Of a stretch of 64,000 bases of DNA, positions 1 to 12,469 are shown piece after piece. Origin of the DNA: Thalassotalea sp. HSM 43 (GTDB lineage: Bacteria > Pseudomonadota > Gammaproteobacteria > Enterobacterales > Alteromonadaceae); NCBI RefSeq assembly GCF_004752005.1, contig NZ_CP038493.1, positions 1,946,302-2,010,301 of the forward strand. Direction: 5' to 3'. The notes beneath the pieces are model-generated. The model was not told where the DNA came from. It did no database searches and saw only the letters and a list, made by a program, of their open reading frames with translations. A program made the position numbers and the translations under genes. Position 1 is the first letter of the stretch, and every line of letters starts with the position of its first letter.

Positions 1-723
1 AAGCCGTTTTATGCCGATCAGTACGATATCTCTTACGAGAAATACTTTACTGATACCGATGGTGCCTTAGCCATTGCCTTGTTCTACAAAGACATTGAAT
101 CGTTTGTGCAAAACATCGGTATTCCCGATTATAACTTTAAAGAAAACGGCTTTTACGTTCCCGATACCATCGAGAATGAAACCACCGGAGAAGTATCCGA
201 AGTTGACCCTGTGGGCATTTATACCACCGCAGTTAACAATGACGAAGGTGGTGACATCAAAGGTATCGAGATTGCCTACACCCAAGTGTTGAGCTTCTTA
301 CCGGATTTTTGGTCAGGTTTAGGCTTTAACATCAGTTATTCCCACACCGAAAGCTCGGTTGAATTACAAACCGACTTATCTGGTGGTTCCATGGACCAGT
401 CCTTACCTGGCTTGTCTGAAAACCTGTTTACTTCGACCGTGTTTTACGAATACGAAGGTTTCGAAACACGCCTTAGCGTGCGTTACCGTGACGAATTTGT
501 ATCAGAGCAGTGGGGTGTGAATGAGCAAACCGCGAACTTTGATGAAGAAACCGTGATCGATTATCAGGCGTCATACAACATCAACGATAACTTCGGTGTG
601 TTATTCCAGGTAAATAACCTGACTGACGAACCAACGCAAAGTTATTTCGGTAACAGAAAGTTCTCAGGTACGACACAGTACTTTGGTCGCCAATTTTACT
701 TGGGGGGTACTTACTCGTTCTAA
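1..723 (+). CDS. TonB-dependent receptor, C-terminal part (5' end outside window)
   Basis: The reading frame is open from base 1 to the TAA at 721-723, giving about 240 residues with no start in view. The chain has the alternating aromatic/polar strands of a 22-strand outer-membrane barrel and ends in YLGGTYSF, with the terminal phenylalanine that marks barrel proteins for BAM assembly. The segment with NNLTDEPTQSYFGN is typical of the last strands of TonB-dependent receptors. It lies 45 bases before a pullulanase, so import of maltodextrins or branched alpha-glucan oligomers is a reasonable inference. The plug domain and TonB box are outside the window, so the substrate is not shown directly. 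Confidence 0.85.
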   Translation, partial: KPFYADQYDISYEKYFTDTDGALAIALFYKDIESFVQNIGIPDYNFKENGFYVPDTIENETTGEVSEVDPVGIYTTAVNNDEGGDIKGIEIAYTQVLSFLPDFWSGLGFNISYSHTESSVELQTDLSGGSMDQSLPGLSENLFTSTVFYEYEGFETRLSVRYRDEFVSEQWGVNEQTANFDEETVIDYQASYNINDNFGVLFQVNNLTDEPTQSYFGNRKFSGTTQYFGRQFYLGGTYSF

Positions 724-768
724 ACCACGAGTACTTGCCAAGTAATAATGGAAAAAGGAATAAATATA

Positions 769-3700
769 ATGAAAACGACAACTTATTCAGCAAAATTGCT
801 TTTTGTCGCCTTACTGTCACTGTTTCTTAGCGCCTGTGATGTCGACAGCGAAGTAGATTCTGGTGACGTTTTACTGACCTGTGATGTACCTCAGGTACCT
901 AACGCAGATTACAGCGCTTGTGTTGATCCAGAGCCGATTCAGTGTCCGGCACCAACGGTACCAGATGCGCTAAACGAAGAATGTGTTGTGGGTGTTGACC
1001 CTGACGCGCCATTGCCAGTGTACTTCCCAGCGGAAAACGAAGCGATTATTTACTATAACCGCAGTGCGTTGGGCGCGACCAATGAAGCGGGTGACCCATC
1101 ATATGATGGCTACCGTCTGCACACTTGGAACAGTGATTTTTGTGACGCATACGCGCCACCACACGACACCAGTGACTGGGCAAACGGTCATCAAATTAGC
1201 GGTATCGATCCAACTTACGGTGCTTATTGGGTATTAAACCTTAAAGAAGGTTACAGCGATTGCGGTAACTTCATCATCCACGTTGGTACCGACGATGCCG
1301 GTAAAGCGATGGGTAGTGGCGATTTCCAAATGCCATTACATCAAGATGACGAAACCTATACTCGCATGAACTTTACCTTTGATGGTGTGCCGTCGGTATT
1401 TGAATACCCAGTGGTTAGCCTAGGTAAGCAACCGGTGAAAGCGAAAGACTTTGCCGCCCATTGGTTAGATGCCAATACTCTGGTTTGGAATATCGACAAC
1501 CCATTAGCCGATACCATTACCAGTGTTAAATTGCATCATTCAACCAATGCTGGCATCGAAGCCGATGAAAACGACATGTTTAATGGACAAACCATTGAGC
1601 TAAGCGCTATTGCATTAGATGATGATCAACGCGCTATATCACCACGTGTTGCTGATTGGTCAGCGTATATGGGTGACTGGAGCGTTGCCGATGCAAAACA
1701 AGTGGTTAAAGGCCAGTTGGTTGTGGTTGGTTACGACGCTGATGGTGCGACAGTTGCTGCCAGTAACGTGCAAGCTGATAAAGTATTAGATGCGCTATAT
1801 ACCGCCGGTGAAAACGACGCTGATGAAGCGATGTTGGGTGCGTATTACAGCGATGGCATGATTAATGTCGCGCTTTGGGCACCAACCGCACAGCAGGTTA
1901 CGTTGAAGGTGTTTGACGCCGCCAAAATGGAAATTGGCAGCTACCCGATGAGCGAGAATACTGACTCGGGTGTTTGGTCGTACAGTGCTGACATGGCGCA
2001 CGATAGAGCCTTTTATCAGTTTGAAGTGATGGTTTATCATCCGCAAAATCAACAAGTAGAAACGTTATTGGTGACCGACCCGTATTCAGTGGGCTTATCG
2101 ACCAATGGCGATTACTCGCAATTTGTTAATCTAGCCGATGCTGATTTGATGCCTGAAGGCTGGAACGAACACCTCATTCCGGAAGTGGTTGATGCCGAAG
2201 ATGCGGTAATCTATGAAGCGCATATCCGTGACTTTAGCGCCATGGATGAAACCGTATCTGCCGAAAACCGCGGTAAATACCTGGCCTTTACAGAGTCAGA
2301 GTCTGCGCCAGTTATGCACTTGAAATCGCTTGCTGACAGTGGCTTAACCCACTTACATTTATTGCCAGCAAACGATATTGCCTCAATCAATGAAGACAGC
2401 GACAGCATGGTTAATATCAACGATACCGTTGGTAAACTATGTGAGATGAAATCAGACGCACCGGTTTGTGGTGTTGAAGATGATAACGCCACGCTGTTAT
2501 CGGTATTGCAAGGTTACAGTCCGTACACTAACGACGCGGCGAAGCTAATCGACGTATTGCGTGAGTTCGATAGTTTTAACTGGGGCTACGATCCGAAGCA
2601 TTTTAATGTGCCTGATGGTGTATACGCCAGCGACAGCGATGGTGCGGCACGTATTTTAGAAATGCGTTCGATGATCAAGTCGGTTCACGATTTGGGATTA
2701 CGAGTGGTGTTAGATGTGGTCTATAACCACACCAACTCAGCCGGTCTGTGGGACAACTCAGTATTAGATAAGATCGTCCCGGGTTATTACCACAGTCGTG
2801 ATTTGATGTCCGGTGCAGTTGTGCAATCAACATGTTGTAATGATACCGCGCTTGAACATCGCATGATGGACAAGTTGATGGTCGACTCACTATTGGTGTG
2901 GACCGAGCATTATAAATATGACGGTTTCCGTTTTGACATCATGAGCCATGGTTCAAAACAACAAATGCTTAGTGCCCGTGACGCGGTTCGCGCCATTGAC
3001 GCCGACAACTATTTCTATGGTGAAGGCTGGCAAAAAGACGATCGTGGATTTGAGCAAGCTGAGCAATTTGCTATGGCTGGCACCGAAATTTCGACCTTTA
3101 ACGATCGTATCCGTGAAGGTATCCGTACCGGTGAGATTTTCTCTAACAAAGCTGGCGAAGATGGCCCATTCATCAAGCAAGACATTGTTAAGCTAGGTAT
3201 GGCCGGGTCACTTGCCGACTATGTTTTGAAAAGCTACAACGGCGTTGATGCAACAGGCAGTGCCTATAGCCCATCGATGTATGCCTTAGATCCAGCCGAT
3301 GTGGTCAACTATATCTCAAAACACGACAACGAATCGTTGTGGGATCAATTGCAATTTGTGTTGCCATTCACCATGAGCATGGACGAACGTGTGCGAGCGC
3401 AAAATGTATCACAATCGATAATTATGTTGTCGCAAGGTGTACCATTCTTACAAATGGGCGGCGACATGTTGCGCTCTAAATCACTTGATCGTAATACCTA
3501 CGATGCCGGTGATTGGTATAACCGCGTTGACTTTTCAATGACCAGCAATAACTTCAATATGGGTTTACCTCTTGATAAAGGTGGTCGTGATGACGATACA
3601 TTAGTCGCGTTGGCAGCAAACCCTATGGCGCACGTTGGCTATGATGAAATCAGCTTTGCCAGCAATGTGTTTCAAGAGTTTTTGCAAATTCGTCAATCGT

Positions 3701-5091
3701 CTAAGCTGTTTCGTTTAACCAGCGCTGAAGACATTGTTAACCGTGTTGGTTTCCACAATATCGGTAAGCGTCAAACCCAAGGTTTGATTGTCATGAGTAT
3801 TGATGACGGTACCGGTTTAGCGGATATCGACGCCATGCATGACGCCATTGTTGTTGTGGTTAACACCTCAGATATGGAGCTATCACACACGGTTAGCACC
3901 GCATCAGGCTTTAGCTTGCACCCTGTGCAACAAGTATCGATTGATGCCACAGTCGCCAGCGCCAGCTTTAGTGAAGGCGAGGGTGAAGGTACCTTTACTG
4001 TGCCAGCATTGAGCACAGCGGTATTTGTTAAAGCGCAAGGCGAAGCACAAGGTGCGGGTCTATCAGCATTTGCAACAGCAGGTGCGCCAGATGTAGTGCC
4101 ATTTGGTGATACTACGGTATTACTGCGCGGTGACATGAATGGCTGGGGTGAAAGCGATGCCCTTAACTACGTCGGTAATGGTGTTTATCAAGTAAGCGTT
4201 GATTTAGCCGCTGGTGAGTACTACTTCAAGATAGCCTCGGCTGACTGGTCAACAGTAAACATGGGTGCTAACGCCGGCGAAGGTGAAGTACTAATTGACG
4301 TTGATGAAGCCTTAGTACAAGGCAGTAACGATAACTTCGTTATCAACATCAGCGAAGAGTCGACCTACATCTTCGAAGTTGACGCTAGCAACCTTAACGC
4401 ACCAATTCTTAATGTGCGCCATGAAAACCCATTCCACGGCACCACAGTGTTTGTGCGTGGCGACATGAACGGCTGGAGCGAAGACAACCCATTAGTTTAC
4501 ATTGGCGAAGGTAAGTTTGCCGCCACCATTACGGTGAGCGCCGGTACTCTTAACTTCAAGATTGCCTCAGGTGACTGGTCAACGGTTAACATGGGTGCGC
4601 CTTTTGATGATACCGAGGTGCTTGAGCGTGAAGAGCAATTACTTGTACCAGGCTCTAACGACAACCTTAATATGACCTTCGCTGAAGGCGATTACACCTT
4701 TATATTCGATGCCTCGAATACCGCTGAGCCAACGCTTACGGTATACAGCGCCAAGATGTTTGGTGACACCACGGTATTTATTCGTGGTGGTATGAACGGT
4801 TGGGGTGAAACCGATGCGTTAACCTATCAAGGTGATAGCGTCTACAGTGCCACCATTGCATTGGATGCGACAAGCTACGAGTTCAAAGTTGCTTCGGCTG
4901 ACTGGTCAACGGTAAACCTTGGTGCAACCTCTGGTGATGACGCTGAAGTGATGGTAGCGGTCGATGAAGCCTTGGTTCAAGACTCGCAGTCTAACTTCAC
5001 CATTAACGTTGAAGAAGCCGGTGACTACCTGTTCACAGTAACAGGTCCAGACCCTCTAAATTCAACCTTAACGGTTACCAAAGTCATGTAA
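769..5091 (+). CDS. Pullulanase-type alpha-1,6-glucosidase, lipoprotein (GH13)
   Basis: This predicted debranching enzyme of 1440 residues cuts alpha-1,6 links in pullulan, starch or glycogen. I chose ATG 769 over ATG 748 because AAGGA (755-759) sits 9 bases upstream and the protein then begins with a clean lipoprotein signal ending LLSLFLSAC, with the lipidated Cys at residue 23. Residue +2 is Asp, the inner-membrane retention signal in enterics. After a short Cys-rich linker come a CBM41-like starch-binding region, a CBM48/E-set region (around residue 355 on) and the GH13 barrel. DVVYNHTN, nucleophile Asp723 in GFRFDIM, acid Glu752 in YGEGW and Asp853 in SKHDN are all present. Three similar C-terminal modules follow. 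The receptor upstream suggests a shared glucan locus. Confidence 0.9.
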   Translation: MKTTTYSAKLLFVALLSLFLSACDVDSEVDSGDVLLTCDVPQVPNADYSACVDPEPIQCPAPTVPDALNEECVVGVDPDAPLPVYFPAENEAIIYYNRSALGATNEAGDPSYDGYRLHTWNSDFCDAYAPPHDTSDWANGHQISGIDPTYGAYWVLNLKEGYSDCGNFIIHVGTDDAGKAMGSGDFQMPLHQDDETYTRMNFTFDGVPSVFEYPVVSLGKQPVKAKDFAAHWLDANTLVWNIDNPLADTITSVKLHHSTNAGIEADENDMFNGQTIELSAIALDDDQRAISPRVADWSAYMGDWSVADAKQVVKGQLVVVGYDADGATVAASNVQADKVLDALYTAGENDADEAMLGAYYSDGMINVALWAPTAQQVTLKVFDAAKMEIGSYPMSENTDSGVWSYSADMAHDRAFYQFEVMVYHPQNQQVETLLVTDPYSVGLSTNGDYSQFVNLADADLMPEGWNEHLIPEVVDAEDAVIYEAHIRDFSAMDETVSAENRGKYLAFTESESAPVMHLKSLADSGLTHLHLLPANDIASINEDSDSMVNINDTVGKLCEMKSDAPVCGVEDDNATLLSVLQGYSPYTNDAAKLIDVLREFDSFNWGYDPKHFNVPDGVYASDSDGAARILEMRSMIKSVHDLGLRVVLDVVYNHTNSAGLWDNSVLDKIVPGYYHSRDLMSGAVVQSTCCNDTALEHRMMDKLMVDSLLVWTEHYKYDGFRFDIMSHGSKQQMLSARDAVRAIDADNYFYGEGWQKDDRGFEQAEQFAMAGTEISTFNDRIREGIRTGEIFSNKAGEDGPFIKQDIVKLGMAGSLADYVLKSYNGVDATGSAYSPSMYALDPADVVNYISKHDNESLWDQLQFVLPFTMSMDERVRAQNVSQSIIMLSQGVPFLQMGGDMLRSKSLDRNTYDAGDWYNRVDFSMTSNNFNMGLPLDKGGRDDDTLVALAANPMAHVGYDEISFASNVFQEFLQIRQSSKLFRLTSAEDIVNRVGFHNIGKRQTQGLIVMSIDDGTGLADIDAMHDAIVVVVNTSDMELSHTVSTASGFSLHPVQQVSIDATVASASFSEGEGEGTFTVPALSTAVFVKAQGEAQGAGLSAFATAGAPDVVPFGDTTVLLRGDMNGWGESDALNYVGNGVYQVSVDLAAGEYYFKIASADWSTVNMGANAGEGEVLIDVDEALVQGSNDNFVINISEESTYIFEVDASNLNAPILNVRHENPFHGTTVFVRGDMNGWSEDNPLVYIGEGKFAATITVSAGTLNFKIASGDWSTVNMGAPFDDTEVLEREEQLLVPGSNDNLNMTFAEGDYTFIFDASNTAEPTLTVYSAKMFGDTTVFIRGGMNGWGETDALTYQGDSVYSATIALDATSYEFKVASADWSTVNLGATSGDDAEVMVAVDEALVQDSQSNFTINVEEAGDYLFTVTGPDPLNSTLTVTKVM
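4108..5088 (+). repeat. Three tandem about 109-residue modules at the C-terminus of the pullulanase
   Basis: Modules start near residues 1114, 1224 and 1333 (bases 4108, 4438 and 4765). Each opens with a TTV-(L/F)-(L/I/V)-RG-(D/G)-MNGW motif and contains a second conserved block (K-(I/V)-AS-(A/G)-DWSTVN). They resemble small beta-sandwich starch-binding or E-set modules. Binding is inferred from position and family pattern, not shown. Confidence 0.8.
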
Positions 5092-5095
5092 CTCT

Positions 5096-5122
5096 TTTTC
5101 AAGGGGTCAGACCCCTTGAAAA
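5096..5122. repeat. Perfect REP-like palindrome centred on GGGGTCAGACCCC
   Basis: Two 13-base arms pair perfectly around a single central A (5109), five bases after the pullulanase stop. A degenerate relative lies at 5260-5286 in front of the ferredoxin gene and shares CTGACCCCTTGAAA. Such palindromes resemble REP sequences moved by RAYT-type transposases; no transposase gene is in the window. Confidence 0.75.
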
Positions 5123-5137
5123 TACGTTCTCCCTGTT

Positions 5138-5174
5138 AAAGCGCCTTATTCTCCGGAATAAAGCGCTTTTTTTT
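5138..5174 (+). terminator. Rho-independent terminator after the pullulanase
   Basis: A 14-base stem (5138-5151 with 5156-5169, one G-T mismatch) closed by a TCCG loop is followed by a run of T to 5174. It lies 47 bases after the stop codon. Confidence 0.85.
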
Positions 5175-5216
5175 GCACAGGGACGTGTTAATCCTCCCGA
5201 GCCATGGATGATGGCT
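5175..5216 (-). repeat. Inverted member of the ATCCATG-N19-TCCCTG repeat family
   Basis: Read on the minus strand this carries ATCCATG, 19 bases, then TCCCTG, the same spacing as in the tandem repeats at 62877-63009, and ATTA is conserved within the 19 bases. The end at 5200-5216 folds as AGCCAT/ATGGCT around a five-base loop. The rest of 5217-5369 holds only the degenerate palindrome and a possible seven-codon ORF after AAGGAG near 5220, too short to call. Confidence 0.6.
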
Positions 5217-5369
5217 AGAAAAGGAGAGACTGAAATGGAATACAATGCCGTTATTTAGGTTTCAAGTGATCTGACCCCTTGAAAGAGGTTAAGTGATGTG
5301 CTGTTTTTAACCAGTTTAGCGCGGGGTATTTACTTATACTGGGGCAAAGTCACTAATAAGGACCTTAAT

Positions 5370-5693
5370 ATGGGCCAAGTAACCTATATAGAGCCGTGCG
5401 GTACCGTGCACGAAGTCAACGTTGAAAACGGTAAGAACCTGCTTGATGCTGCGTTTGATAATGAAATTTACGCCATGCCGGGTGTCTGTGGCGGTGATGC
5501 GGCGTGCGCTACCTGTCATTGTGTGGTTGAACAAGAGTGGTTCGATAAACTTGATGACATGAGCGAAGATGAATACTACATGCTGCAATCACAAGCTGAA
5601 GAAGAAGTCACCGCAACGTCTCGCCTTGCCTGCCAAATAAAGATGCGTGATGAACTCGACGGCATTATCTTAATGATTGCGGCGGGGAATTAA
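5370..5693 (+). CDS. 2Fe-2S ferredoxin, putidaredoxin/adrenodoxin type
   Basis: A 107-residue soluble electron carrier. The start at 5370 is preceded by AAGGA (5358-5362); the frame stays open upstream to 5298 but without a better start. Cluster ligands are Cys40, Cys46, Cys49 (CGGDAACATC) and Cys88 (SRLACQI), the C-x5-C-x2-C...C arrangement of vertebrate-type ferredoxins. The SRLACQIKM...ELDGI ending looks more like putidaredoxin-type than like the ISC-operon Fdx. No reductase, P450 or isc gene is nearby, so its partner is unknown. It stands alone, convergent with atpC, and shares a bidirectional terminator with it. Confidence 0.88.
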   Translation: MGQVTYIEPCGTVHEVNVENGKNLLDAAFDNEIYAMPGVCGGDAACATCHCVVEQEWFDKLDDMSEDEYYMLQSQAEEEVTATSRLACQIKMRDELDGIILMIAAGN

Positions 5694-5757
5694 AACGAGT
5701 TAGCAATCGCGCCGCAATGACGCTGAGTTTTTCTCATTTTATTTAACCGCAAATAAC

Positions 5758-5785
5758 AAAAAAGGCGCCAAATGGCGCCTTTTTT
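5758..5785. terminator. Bidirectional terminator between the ferredoxin gene and atpC
   Basis: A perfect 13-base inverted repeat AAAAAAGGCGCCA / TGGCGCCTTTTTT with a two-base loop; T-runs are present on both strands, serving the two convergent genes. Confidence 0.9.
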
Positions 5786-5800
5786 CAACGAAGTAAGTAA

Positions 5801-6226
5801 TTACTTCCTATGTTTGTTCGCTTCCTGGATAACACGTAATTGCGCTACCGCTCTGGCTAGCTCTGCAGCAACTTCTGCGTAATCTACATCAGCAGATGCG
5901 CTTGCAATGTGCTCTTCAGCACGACGCTTGGCTTCTAAAGCAGCTTGTTCGTCCAGGTCGCCACCGCGCATAGCCACATCGGCTAAAACGGTAACTGAAC
6001 CTGGTTGAACTTCCAACATACCGCCTGAAAGGTAAATTACCTCTTCGGTGCCATGTTGTTTAACAATACGCGCCATACCTGGTTTAAGTGCTGTTAGTAA
6101 AGGTGCGTGACCAGGCATAATACCTAGCTCACCTTCGCTACCAGAAATTTGTAATGATTCGATGCGACCAGAGAATAAGCTCTCTTCTGCACTTACTACA
6201 TCCAAATGTGTGGTCATGGCTGACAT
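5801..6226 (-). CDS. atpC: ATP synthase F1 subunit epsilon
   Basis: A 141-residue protein of the F1 central stalk that links gamma rotation to the c-ring and inhibits ATP hydrolysis. The N-terminal beta domain has [36 protein letters not shown] and [12 protein letters not shown], and the C-terminal helices are Ala/Glu rich, as in E. coli AtpC (139 residues). The start is supported by AGGAG seven bases upstream. It is the last gene of the operon, 30 bases after atpD, and is followed by the terminator at 5758-5785. Confidence 0.97.
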   Translation of the reverse strand: MSAMTTHLDVVSAEESLFSGRIESLQISGSEGELGIMPGHAPLLTALKPGMARIVKQHGTEEVIYLSGGMLEVQPGSVTVLADVAMRGGDLDEQAALEAKRRAEEHIASASADVDYAEVAAELARAVAQLRVIQEANKHRK

Positions 6227-6256
6227 ATTAGTCTCCTGTGCCTACTTTAGGCCAAA

Positions 6257-7663
<1,407 letters not shown>

Positions 7664-7676
7664 TTAATCTCTTTAC

Positions 7677-8537
7677 CTATACCGCAGCAGCACCAGCAAC
7701 GATTTCACCCAATTCTTGAGTAATCGCCGCTTGACGCGCCTTGTTGTATACCAGTTGTAAATCGTCGATTAGGCTACCAGCATTATCTGTAGCAGCTTTC
7801 ATCGCGACCATACGAGCAGCTTGCTCAGACGCTAGGTTTTCAACCACGCCTTGGTACACTTGAGATTCGATATAACGAACCAGTAATTGATCAAGCAATG
7901 CTTGAGCGTCTGGCTCGTATATGTAATCCCAACGATGTGCGATAGTGTCATCTTCTGACTTAGGTAAAGGTAACAATTGATCGATTGTCGGCTTCTGGCT
8001 CATTGTGTTTTCAAACTTGTTGTACACAACGAACAATCTGTCGATTTCACCGTTGTCATAGGCATCCAACATAACCTTAACTGAACCGATTAAATCAGTT
8101 ACAGAAGGGTTGTCGCCTAAACCGGATTTTTGTGCTGTAACGTTAGCGCCAAAGCTACCAAAGAATGCTGCGGCTTTAGAACCGATTAATGCAAACTCAA
8201 CTTCAGCGCCTTGTTCTTGCCATTTGGCAGAGTCTTTTAAGACTTGTTTGAACAAGTTAACGTTTAGACCACCACAAAGACCGCGGTCGGTAGAAATTAC
8301 GATATAGCCTACACGCTTAGCATCACGCGCTTCCATATATGGATGGCGATATTCTAAGTTACCAAGCGCGATGTGACCGATCACGTTTCTGATTTTTTCA
8401 GCGTAAGGACGAGTAGCTGCCATCGTATCTTGCGTTTTACGCATTTTAGATGCAGCAACCATTTCCATTGCGCTGGTGATCTTCTGTGTATTTTTTACAC
8501 TTCCGATCTTGTCTTTAATTTCTTTACCGACGGCCAT
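7677..8537 (-). CDS. atpG: ATP synthase F1 subunit gamma
   Basis: A 286-residue rotor shaft of F1. The N-terminal helix with [29 protein letters not shown] and the C-terminal helix with [13 protein letters not shown]...ARQAAITQE form the conserved antiparallel coiled coil. The central segment DRGLCGGLN is the usual Rossmann-like domain motif. Length agrees with E. coli AtpG (287). It lies between atpA (25-base gap) and atpD. Confidence 0.97.
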   Translation of the reverse strand: MAVGKEIKDKIGSVKNTQKITSAMEMVAASKMRKTQDTMAATRPYAEKIRNVIGHIALGNLEYRHPYMEARDAKRVGYIVISTDRGLCGGLNVNLFKQVLKDSAKWQEQGAEVEFALIGSKAAAFFGSFGANVTAQKSGLGDNPSVTDLIGSVKVMLDAYDNGEIDRLFVVYNKFENTMSQKPTIDQLLPLPKSEDDTIAHRWDYIYEPDAQALLDQLLVRYIESQVYQGVVENLASEQAARMVAMKAATDNAGSLIDDLQLVYNKARQAAITQELGEIVAGAAAV

Positions 8538-8562
8538 GACTATTGTCTCCGAAAACTGTTAA

Positions 8563-10104
8563 TTACCAGGTTTGAGTCGACTTGAACGTGTCAAGCATCT
8601 TCGCTAAACCTGCTTCGATATCTTTATCGTAGTTACCAGTTTCGTTGATGGTAGCCATTAGCTCAGCATGTTCGTTGTTAGCGTAGCTAAGTAGAGCTGC
8701 TTCAAAATCACCAATCTTGCTGATTTCGATGTCAGTTAAATAACCTTTTTCCGCTGCGAACAATGAAACAGACGTTTCAGCCACTGAAAGTGGGCTGTAT
8801 TGTTTTTGCTTCATTAGTTCGGTAACACGCTGACCATGCTCAAGTTGTGCACGAGTTGCGTCATCAAGATCTGATGCGAACTGAGCGAACGCTGCTAATT
8901 CAGCGTATTGAGCAAGTGCTAGACGAATACCACCACCAAGCTTCTTGATGATCTTAGTTTGAGCTGCACCACCAACACGTGATACCGAGATACCTGCGTT
9001 TACAGCAGGACGGATACCAGCGTTGAATAGGTTAGACTCAAGGAAGATCTGACCATCGGTGATTGAAATTACGTTTGTAGGAACGAACGCAGATACATCA
9101 CCAGCTTGTGTTTCGATGATAGGAAGAGCAGTTAGTGAACCGGTCTTACCTTTTACTTCACCGTTAGTGAACTTCTCTACATACTCTTCGTTTACACGAG
9201 CAGCACGCTCTAGTAGACGCGAGTGAAGATAGAAAACATCACCAGGGTATGCTTCACGACCTGGCGGTCGACGAAGTAGAAGTGAGATTTGACGGTAAGC
9301 AACAGCTTGCTTAGACAAATCATCATATATGATTAGGGCATCTTCACCGCGGTCGCGGAAGTATTCACCCATTGTACAACCAGAATATGGTGCTAGGTAT
9401 TGTAGTGCAGCAGCTTCAGAAGCTGAGGCAACAACAACGATAGTGTTTTCAAGTGCACCGTGCTCTTCTAGAGAACGTACTACGTTAGCAACAGTTGATG
9501 CTTTTTGACCAACAGCTACGTAGATTGACTTGATACCAGTATCTTTCTGGTTGATGATTGCATCAAGTGCGATCGCAGATTTACCAACCTGACGGTCACC
9601 GATGATTAGCTCACGCTGACCACGACCGATTGGAATCATTGAGTCAATTGACTTGATACCAGTTTGAACTGGTTGGTCAACAGACTTACGGTCGATAACA
9701 CCAGGCGCTACCACTTCAACAGGAGAGAAACCATCGTTATCGATAGGACCCTTACCGTCAATTGGCTCACCAAGAGTGTTAACAACACGGCCTAATAGAC
9801 CGCGACCTACTGGTACTTCCAAAATACGGCCAGTACCTTTTACTTTTACGCCTTCAGCAAGATCCGCGTAAGGACCCATTACTACCGCACCTACCGAATC
9901 ACGGTCAAGGTTTAACGCGATAGCATAACGGTTGCCAGGAAGTTCGATCATCTCACCTTGCATTACATCTGCAAGGCCGTGAATGCGAATGATACCGTCT
10001 GTTACAGAAACGATGGTACCTTCGTTACGAGCTTCACTAACAACGTCAAATTGATCAATACGATTTTTGATCAACTCAGCGATTTCAGTGGAATTCAATT
10101 GCAT
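8563..10104 (-). CDS. atpA: ATP synthase F1 subunit alpha
   Basis: A 513-residue, mainly regulatory nucleotide-binding subunit of the F1 hexamer. The frame also offers a Met two codons earlier (10110), but GGGGAA lies almost against that codon and at proper distance from the Met at 10104, giving MQLNSTEI as in E. coli AtpA and the same length. The P-loop GDRQVGKS is at residues 169-176. The conserved C-terminal region includes [12 protein letters not shown]. The upstream gene atpH ends 14 bases before this start. Confidence 0.97.
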   Translation of the reverse strand: MQLNSTEIAELIKNRIDQFDVVSEARNEGTIVSVTDGIIRIHGLADVMQGEMIELPGNRYAIALNLDRDSVGAVVMGPYADLAEGVKVKGTGRILEVPVGRGLLGRVVNTLGEPIDGKGPIDNDGFSPVEVVAPGVIDRKSVDQPVQTGIKSIDSMIPIGRGQRELIIGDRQVGKSAIALDAIINQKDTGIKSIYVAVGQKASTVANVVRSLEEHGALENTIVVVASASEAAALQYLAPYSGCTMGEYFRDRGEDALIIYDDLSKQAVAYRQISLLLRRPPGREAYPGDVFYLHSRLLERAARVNEEYVEKFTNGEVKGKTGSLTALPIIETQAGDVSAFVPTNVISITDGQIFLESNLFNAGIRPAVNAGISVSRVGGAAQTKIIKKLGGGIRLALAQYAELAAFAQFASDLDDATRAQLEHGQRVTELMKQKQYSPLSVAETSVSLFAAEKGYLTDIEISKIGDFEAALLSYANNEHAELMATINETGNYDKDIEAGLAKMLDTFKSTQTW

Positions 10105-10118
10105 GCTCATTTCCCCGA

Positions 10119-10652
10119 TTAGGATTGCATTGTGTTAGCCAAACGATCCAGTTTACCACGAACCGAACCATCAATTACCATGTCACCAGCCTTGATAACA
10201 AGACCTGACACGACGTTGGCATCAACTGTGCAATTTAGCTTAACTTTACGAGCCAAACGCTTTTCAAGCGCGGCGCTTAATGTAGTTACTTGTTCTGCGC
10301 TAAGTTCTACCGCAGACGCCACATCTACAGATACCTCTTGCTCAAATTCTGCTTTTAATTCAGCGAATTGAGCAACTACCTGTGGTAGCACCAACAAACG
10401 TCCGTTTTCAGCCATTACTTTAATAAAGTTTTGACCTTTGTCGTTTAGCTGTTCGCCACAAACGTTTAGGAACAGGTCAGTTGCCTGGTCCACACCCATA
10501 CCACCAGATAAGTAGGTAGTGATGGTTTCGTTTTGGCTTACTTCAGATGCAAATACTAGCATCTCTAACCAAGCATCAACTGCTTGAGCTTCAACGGCAA
10601 AATCGAACGCTGCTTTAGCGTAAGGACGAGCAATTGTAGTCAATTCAGACAT
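10119..10652 (-). CDS. atpH: ATP synthase F1 subunit delta
   Basis: A 177-residue stator subunit that joins the top of the alpha3-beta3 ring to the b-subunit stalk. The N-terminal helical domain begins with [12 protein letters not shown], the family signature, and the C-terminal part carries the conserved pattern around [20 protein letters not shown]. Length equals E. coli AtpH. It follows atpF by 14 bases in the operon. Confidence 0.96.
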   Translation of the reverse strand: MSELTTIARPYAKAAFDFAVEAQAVDAWLEMLVFASEVSQNETITTYLSGGMGVDQATDLFLNVCGEQLNDKGQNFIKVMAENGRLLVLPQVVAQFAELKAEFEQEVSVDVASAVELSAEQVTTLSAALEKRLARKVKLNCTVDANVVSGLVIKAGDMVIDGSVRGKLDRLANTMQS

Positions 10653-10666
10653 AGCTCAATCCTCTC

Positions 10667-11137
10667 TTAAAGTTCAGCAACTAGTTTGTCTAGGATGTCG
10701 CTGTGCGCAGCGGCATCGATAGAGCGTTCAAGAATTTTCTCAGCACCTGCAACAGCAAGAGTAGCTACTTGTTGACGTAGCTCTTCGCGTGCACGGTTAC
10801 GCTCTGATTCTATTTCTGCTTGACCTGAAGTGATGATTTTATCACGTTCAGCTTGGGCTTTCTCAGCAGCTTCATCCATCATTTGAGCTTCACGTTTTTT
10901 CGCAGCGTCGATGATTTCAGCAGCTTGAGCTTTTGCTTCTTTAAGTTGTGCAGCAGCTTTCTCTTGAGCAAGCTCAAGGTCTTTTGCAGCACGGTCAGAA
11001 GCAGCTAGGCCATCAGCAATAGTCTTTTGACGGTCTTCGATAGCAGCCATAATTGGCGGCCATACGAATTTCATACAAAAGATAACAAATACGATAAATG
11101 CGATTGATTCACCGATTAAGGTAGCATTCATGTTCAT
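10667..11137 (-). CDS. atpF: ATP synthase Fo subunit b
   Basis: A 156-residue peripheral stalk protein that forms a dimer. One membrane helix at about residues 5-25 ([20 protein letters not shown]) is followed by a long Ala/Glu/Lys-rich coiled coil to the C-terminus. Length equals E. coli AtpF. AGGAG precedes the start. It lies 48 bases after atpE. Confidence 0.97.
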   Translation of the reverse strand: MNMNATLIGESIAFIVFVIFCMKFVWPPIMAAIEDRQKTIADGLAASDRAAKDLELAQEKAAAQLKEAKAQAAEIIDAAKKREAQMMDEAAEKAQAERDKIITSGQAEIESERNRAREELRQQVATLAVAGAEKILERSIDAAAHSDILDKLVAEL

Positions 11138-11185
11138 ATTCGTCTCTCCTATTATCTAATTAATTCGCAAGGGTTAAGTGTTGTC

Positions 11186-12460
<1,275 letters not shown>

Positions 12461-12469
12461 CTATCCTAA

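Noticed and set aside
3771-4136. 121-codon antisense ORF in the pullulanase gene
   Set aside because: A shadow of the real coding strand, with no ribosome-binding site or protein-like pattern.
10105-10110. Upstream Met as atpA start
   Set aside because: The purine-rich ribosome-binding sequence lies against it, leaving no spacer.
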